64,000 nt of DNA from Anisodus tanguticus. Lineage: Eukaryota > Streptophyta > Magnoliopsida > Solanales > Solanaceae. The position numbers and the translations under genes were made by a program. Each line of letters opens with the position of its first letter. Within the stretch, counting starts at the first letter, position 1. The notes beneath the pieces were generated by a model. It made no database searches and had not been told where the DNA came from. It saw only the letters and a program-made list of their open reading frames with translations. The stretch spans positions 7,729,501 to 7,793,500 of the forward strand of contig CM067544.1 of the NCBI GenBank assembly GCA_034509755.1, written 5' to 3'. Shown here piece by piece: positions 58,360-64,000 of this stretch.

Positions 58360-59745
58360 TGAATTTATCCTCTATGATATCTTGTCATTATATAATAAAT
58401 ACGGGGTTGATATCATTTAGGACTAAGCTTTTTCTTGAAGGAATGAAGCAGTCCTTCGCGATACGCGTAGATTTGGGGGATTCAAACACGATAACACTTG
58501 AGAGTTTAAGGCTAAAGGGAATTTCGATCCCAAGCCCTCAAGTTGTTTGGTTTTGTTGGAGTTTCTTCCGAAAATGTTGTTGTTGTTGTAATGGTATCGT
58601 GAAGGACTTTCTTTGAATAACTTAAGTAGTCATACATGATACCATCATGGTATATGCAGTCCTTCATGATACCATCTTAATATATGGTATATACCATGAT
58701 GGTATCAAGCAAGATTGCACAGTATATTTTTATACCATGATGGTATCATAGATGATTGGGGATTGTTGCATTCAGGGACTTCAACAATTCTTCATGATAC
58801 CATCCACATAGATTTATATACCGTAATGGTATCCTGAAGGACTCTTTTTGAATAACTGAAGCAGTCATTCATGATACCATCATGGTATATGCGTTCCTTC
58901 ATGATACCATCTCAGTATATGGTATATACCATGATAGTATCATGCAAGACTGTTGACACATGTGAAGGACTTACGAAGTCCTCTATGATACCATCTCATA
59001 ATATTTTTTATACCATGATTATATCATGAAGGACTCTTTGAATAACTTTAAGCAGTCATTCATAATATCAGTATATGGTATATACCATGATGGTATCATG
59101 CAAGACTACTTAATATATTTTTATATCATGGAGGAATGAGGACTGTTGCATTCAAGGACTTCAACAATCCTTCATGATATCATCCGCGTAGATTTATATA
59201 CCATAATGGTATCATGAAGGACTCCCTTTGAATAACTGAAGCAGTCATTAATGATACCATCATAGTATATGCAGCCCTTCATGATACCATCTTAGTATAT
59301 AGTATATATCATGACGGTGTCATGCAAGACTGCTGACACATGTAACCGACTTATGAAGTCCTCCATGATACCATCACAGTATATATTTTTTATACCATGA
59401 TGGTATCATGGAGGATTGGGGACTATTGCATTTAAGGACTTCAACAATCCTTCATGATACCATCTGAGTATATGATATACCATGTAGGTATCATAGAGGA
59501 TTGAGTAGTATTTTTTTAACGAATGAATCAACTTTCTATGATACCCTGTCAGTATATGATATATACCATGTGGATATTAGAAAGAATTGAGTTGTGTTTT
59601 TCTTGAAGGAATGAATCAATCCTCTATGATACTGTCACTATATGATATATACCAGGTTTGTATCATAGAAGACTGCATTTTTTAAGGAATGAACCGTCAG
59701 TCCTGTGTGATATCATGTGGGTATCATAGAATACTGCAACAATAT
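58360..59745. repeat. Array of short palindromic units (left arm)
   Basis: Dozens of copies of ATGATACCAT and its complement ATGGTATCAT, usually paired around a GTATAT spacer and bordered by AGTCCTTC / GAAGGACT, so each pair can fold into a hairpin of 15-17 bp stem. A higher-order unit is marked by TTTGAATAACTGAAGCAGTC at 58612, 58847, 59037 and 59227 (spacings 235, 190, 190) and by TTCAAGGACTTCAACAATCC-like phrases. Confidence 0.9.
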
Positions 59746-60259
59746 ACTTAAACTGCTATGATTTGATATACTATTTTTTGTGATATAAAAAAAAAAAAGA
59801 AACGATAATATATAAGTTATCCATTTTATTGAAAAAGATAAAGAACCCAAATTTTTTGTAGAATTAGATTATAAAAAAAACAAAAAAAAAAATTGGAAAA
59901 ATAAAAATTAAAAAGAGAAAAATAAATGAAAATCACCTGAAATTTAAAAAAAAAATAGGAAAAGGTGAATGAAATTAGATTATGGAGATAAAAAAGAAAA
60001 TAAAAAGAAAGAAATGAAATTAAAAAAGGAACAATTGATAAAAAGAAATTAGAATTAAATGAAAAAAAAAAGAAAAAAAAAGAAATTAGAAGAAAAGAAG
60101 TAGAGAAATAAAAAAGAAATGAAGAAAAAAGAGACAATTACCTATAAAAACTATAGGGTGTACTAAGGGTAAATAGTTTCGGAGGTATGAAAAGTAAGGG
60201 CATGTAGAGTAAATAATTTAGTTTTAGAGGACATTAGTGTAGTTTCCCCCCGGTATTAA

Positions 60260-60352
60260 ATGCTAATATACTACGTGAGCTCTAAGAAAACAGATAACAT
60301 GCCCCTTTATTAGTTGGACTAATGGATCAATCTCTTTTTTCCTTTTATTGTT
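60260..60352. other. Spacer between the two inverted arms
   Basis: 93 bp of ordinary sequence separating the right TIR of the left element (with its duplication) from the left TIR of the second element. It would be the loop of the large inverted repeat. Confidence 0.7.
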
Positions 60353-62240
60353 GGGGAAACTACACTAATGCACCTAAAATCAAACTATTTATCATTGCAT
60401 GTCCCTTACTTTTCATACCCCAAAACTATTTACCCTTAGTACCCCTATAATTTTTGTAGTTAATTGTCACTTTTTTCTTCATTTCTTTTTTATTTCTCTA
60501 CTTCTTTTCTCATTTTTTTCTTTCTTCTTCTTTTTGTTTCATTTATTTTTTTCATTTAATTCTAATTTCTTTCTTTTTCATTTTTTTCTTTATTACTGGT
60601 TCCTTTTTTTATTTTTTATCTCCATAATCTAATTTCATTCTTATTTTCTTGTTTTTTTTTAAAATTTCAAGTGATTTTTATTTGTTTTTTCTCCTTTTCT
60701 AATTTTATTTTTCCAAATTATTATTATTATTTTTTTATAATCTAATTCTACAATTTTTTGGCTCCTTTATCTTTTTCAATAAAATAGATAACTTATACAT
60801 TATCGTTTCTATTTTTTTTTTTATATATCGCAAAAAATAGTATATCAAATCAATAGCAGTTTAAGTATACTGTTGCAGTATACTATGATACCCACATGAT
60901 ATCACACAGGACTGACGGTTCATTCCTTAAAAAACGTAGTCTTCTATGATACAAACATGTTATATATCATATAGTGACAATATCATAGAGGACTGATTTA
61001 TTCCTTAAAGATAAACACAACTCAATTATTTCTGATACTCACGTGGTATATAGCATATACTTACATGGTATCATAGAAAGGTGATTCATTCGTTAAAAAA
61101 TACTACTCAATCATCTATGATACCTGCCTGGTATGTCATATATGCATATGAAATCATGAAGGATTGTTGAAGTCCTTGAATGCAACGGTCCAGAATCCTC
61201 CATGATATCATTATGGTATAAAAATATATTGAGATAGTATCATGTAGTACTTCTTAAGTCCTTCACATGTGTCAGCAGTCTTGCATGATACCATCATGGT
61301 ATATACCATATACTGAGATAGTATCATGAAGTACTGCATATAACATGATGGTATCATGAATGACTGTTTCAGTTATTCAAAGAGTGTCCTCCATAATACC
61401 ATTATGGTATATAAATATACGCAGACGATATCACTGAGGACTACTTCATTCCTTCTATGGCATTTCTCAATCCTCCATGATATCATTTTCATAGATTTAT
61501 ATACCATGATAGTATCATAAATGACTCTCTTTGAATAGAGCATTGGTTTATTCTTTCAAGAAAAAACACAACTCAGTTCTCTATGATATCCACATAGTAT
61601 ATATCATATACCAACATGTATCATGAATGACTGACCCACACATGATAAAAAAACTTATAAGAAAATACAACAAATAAAGTTTAAGCTTATTTTGATATTT
61701 TAAGTTTTATATAATTTTATCAAGATAATGTAAAAAAATAGTCATATTTTTTATATTTTTTTTGTTTCATTTCTAAAAGAGAAAATAATTAAAGAAATAT
61801 ATTTTCTATTAATTTAATTTTAGTAAATAAGCTAGTGACTTTGGTGTTTTCTTAATTACTTCTTTTGTAGTTTAATTGTTTAATTTTTTTTAAATATTAT
61901 TATTAGTCTGAAAATAATTAGTTAATACTTTGATCTTTGTTGTTTTTGTATTTTTGAAAAGAAAAATAAAAAGACAAAATAAAAAAGGAAAAGACATAAT
62001 AAAAATTAAAAAATTAAAAAATTACTACACAAACAAAAATACAAAAAAAAGAAAGAAAGGAAAATACATAATAGAAATAAAAAATTAAAAAAATAACTAC
62101 ACACACAAGGATGTTGGACAAAATGGAGTAGTTGCCATTATGGGAACACATGACTGCCGAGTATCCGCCTAAATCCATCAAATGATATCTCGAGTAATTT
62201 GTTTTTGCCGCAGGACCATTTCATGTAAACAGATAGTTTG
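60353..62240. mobile_element. Second Mutator-like element, opposite orientation, outer end lost
   Basis: Begins with TIR GGGGAAACTACACTAATGCA, very similar to the complement of the neighbouring TIR at 60250. The same parts follow in mirror order: T-rich block (60470-60840), the AGTATATCAAATCAATAGCA landmark (mirrors 59740-59775), hairpin array to 61640, AT-rich DNA, then a weak match (ATAGTTTGG near 62232) to the outer part of the left element. No outer TIR or 9-bp duplication was found, so the outer end is truncated or decayed. It lacks the nested SINE. Confidence 0.72.
60868..61640. repeat. Array of short palindromic units (right arm)
   Basis: Same ATGATACCAT/ATGGTATCAT hairpin units as the left arm in inverted order, shorter (about 770 bp against about 1390 bp). 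The marker TTTGAATAACTGAAxCAGTC appears inverted at about 61362-61382, and GATTGTTGAAGTCCTTGAAT near 61164. Confidence 0.88.
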
Positions 62241-62747
62241 GCTATTAAATAAATTGAAGAAAAATATCAAAAAAATGTAAAAAAATAAAAAAATAAATAC
62301 CATTACCGGTCATAGAGAGGTACCATATCAACTTGTCTATGTCTAGATTTAATATATATAAATATATTAAATGGTGAGAGAGTCTTTATTATAGGTAGAT
62401 GGATGAAATCTTTAATATTTTATTTTATTTAGTAAAATAGAGAAATGTAGAGAAAAATATCAAAGATTTGAGAAAAAGATAAATGTCAATGGAAAAGCGC
62501 CACATATGATTGTTTATTCTTAGCTTTATATTAAATATAGATATAGATATTCAAAAATTGCTTCAAAGTATTATATCTAATTTGCTAACAATATTATTAC
62601 TAATAATATTTAGTATTTTTAAAAAGAAAATATTGCCCCTATTAAAATCCAAATGAAATTAGTGGTAATCTTATCAGCAAAGAGCGGGGAGGACGAACCT
62701 GCAATTGCTTCTCCAAACTTCACTTCACTTGTCATCCCTCCATCTCC
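62241..62747. other. AT-rich spacer
   Basis: Nothing recognised. Confidence 0.4.
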
Positions 62748-62858
62748 ATGGAAGCCTCCACCGGACCTCCGCATCTTCCCTCTCCGTCGCACACAATAAA
62801 CATTGAAAACTTAAAGACAAAAGCTCCTTCAAAACGACGACGTCTCACACTTATATGA
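62748..62858 (+). pseudogene. Possible gene-start remnant, 36 codons
   Basis: An ATG in good context (CTCCATGGAAGCC) opens a 36-codon frame rich in Pro, Ser, Thr and Lys, beginning M-E-A-S-T-G-P-P. It ends at TGA directly where a MITE-like end (ACGGAGGGAGTA, 62859-62871) begins. The stretch 62690-62850 is much less AT-rich than its surroundings, as expected for a leader plus first exon. I recognise no protein. It may equally be the first exon of an intact gene continuing beyond the window, or a captured fragment. Confidence 0.3.
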
Positions 62859-64000
62859 ACGGAGGGAGTACAAACTTACGAATAATATTTACAAAATTTC
62901 AGTTAAAAACAACTGAATTTCTACATTTAACCACACTTATATGCATACTTAACTCATCTTACATCTTTTTTCGAATACTTCTAATATCTTAATTCTATAA
63001 GAATGAATTATTCAGTTTATTTTGCTAAATAATTAATTAAATTGACTCGTTTAAATGAAATGTGTCAAACAAATAATAGCATACATATATAAATTATAAA
63101 ATACTCATTTGATTTGTGGCCAAAATAGAGAAACAAATTAATAGAAGAAAATAGTCCATATATGAATGACCAAAGACTAAAATAAAAAAGAAATATTTTG
63201 GATTGGATTATTTTAAGTTCTTTTAAGTCAAAATAACTTTTAAGCATTTTTGTAGTGTGTGGTAAAATAAAAAAGTGTTTTAAACACTTATTTTTAAGTC
63301 AAAATACAAAAATAAACTAAAAATCATAAGCTAAAATTATTACCTTATGAAAAGCCCCATAAGTCCATTCAGATGGGCTCATGCGTTCAATTTTAGAAGC
63401 TCCTGTTGTGGACTCACAGGGCTAGCTTCTTTATTGGGCAAAGTAGCTAAAGTCACGTCCTGCTTAGGAGAAACAGTATGCTTAAAGTAAAAAAGATTTC
63501 TTCACCCGTGTCATATAATTTGTAAGATCACCATCAGTTGCCTCCATTTAATACCAGAAAATAACAAGTTATTTGAGTAATCAATTTAGAACAGTTTCTA
63601 TGGAGACTTTTTCATATTCAGGAAAAATTCGGCTTTTTCTTCTTATTGTGGAAACGGAGGGAAGGCAAAGGTCGGTAGGAGGACTGGACTTTCTAGTTGA
63701 TAGCAAAACCACTGTTTCTGTAACAACGACTTTAGGCATTAAACATTAAACTGCTTAAAAAGATTAAAGGCTTAAAAAATCAGAAAAAAGATAAATATGA
63801 ATGGTGGCTACATAAAGATGTCAGGTCACTTTACAACTAGAGAGATTGAAATGTTCTCAACAAGGGTGTCGGATCTGACAAAGTAAAGCCCTTAAACTAC
63901 AAATGATAAAATCTGAACCAAGACCAAAGTTACATAACTTAAAACCATAATGATGAAATCTCAAACGGTCCAAATTTAAGTAACTATACTTCAAGTGCTC
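62859..64000. other. Window end, no supported gene
   Basis: Starts with a GGAGGGAGTA MITE-type end, then AT-rich spacer. 63330-63500 is less AT-rich and has a minus-strand frame with a possible donor at ~63345, but no domain was recognised and it is not called. Confidence 0.4.

Larger units (their letters stand above)
57557..60250. mobile_element. Mutator-like non-autonomous element with hairpin-repeat array
   Basis: Flanked by perfect 9-bp duplications (cggtattaa at 57548-57556 and 60251-60259), the size typical of Mutator-like elements. The terminal inverted repeats agree at roughly 70% over ~55 bp: left GGGAAAACAACATTTACTAT, right (complement) GGGGGAAACTACACTAATGT, both followed by CTCTAAAA and ATTTAC. 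No transposase frame exists. From left: TIR, a nested SINE, pyrimidine- and AT-rich DNA, an array of ATGATACCAT/ATGGTATCAT hairpin units (58360-59745), an A-rich block, then TIR. Length 2694 bp. Confidence 0.8.

Noticed and set aside
59826..60137. Hydrophobic open frame on the minus strand (and its mirror at 60399-60632 on the plus strand)
   Set aside because: Both are translations of homopurine/homopyrimidine blocks in the inverted arms; phenylalanine- and serine-rich chance frames without start context.
58360..61640. CRISPR-like or bacterial repeat array
   Set aside because: Units are palindromic, variable in length and spacing, have no unique spacers or cas genes, and lie inside Mutator-like elements in a plant genome.
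63345..63480. A minus-strand exon with a possible GT donor near 63345
   Set aside because: Two competing frames, no recognised domain and no partner exon in the window; too weak to call.

Overview
This window is nuclear DNA of a flowering plant, almost certainly a member of the Solanaceae and probably Solanum-like. Genes are intron-rich, the intergenic DNA is AT-rich, and several short interspersed repeats match SINE types I associate with this family: an Au-type tRNA-derived SINE, TTG-tailed SINE ends, and Solanaceae tRNA-type SINEs. I cannot name the species.

Five protein-coding genes are supported. (1) 2181-7166 (+): the 3' eight exons of a U-box/cyclophilin protein (PUB49/CYP65 type), whose first ~98 codons are not in the window. 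(2) 12805-14370 (+): an intronless SHORT-ROOT GRAS regulator. (3) 17840-23280 (-): a two-exon Golgi-type GH43 hydrolase. (4) 33307-35991 (-): a nine-exon multi-pass membrane protein of a plant tweety-like family. (5) 51622-55414 (+): a six-exon ARL8 small GTPase. From memory, PUB49, GH43, the membrane protein and ARL8 are successive loci in Arabidopsis (AT5G67530, 540, 550, 560). The block therefore looks like conserved microsynteny, with SHR lying inside it.

The rest is mostly transposable elements. 1-1730 is debris of copia and gypsy retroelements in relatively GC-rich DNA. 24277-29332 is a complete but disabled Ty1-copia element with nearly identical LTRs and a 5-bp target duplication (gttat). 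39892-46384 is an older copia element (target duplication tatca) whose 3' LTR was hit by a 1.13-kb solo LTR (target duplication gtttt). 47311-50896 is the 3' part of a gypsy element with a 2.27-kb LTR. SINEs, MITEs and LINE pieces sit in introns and spacers, many with readable target duplications.

The most unusual structure is at 57557-62240. Two related Mutator-like, non-coding elements lie head to head about 100 bp apart, forming an inverted repeat with arms of roughly 2 kb. Each arm carries an array of short hairpin units built on ATGATACCAT/ATGGTATCAT. The left element has a 9-bp target duplication (cggtattaa) and contains a nested SINE with an 18-bp duplication. Transcription through this region would give a long, highly structured hairpin RNA.

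Exon borders were placed by hand from GT/AG sites and reading frame. Family names rest on motif recognition without database searches.
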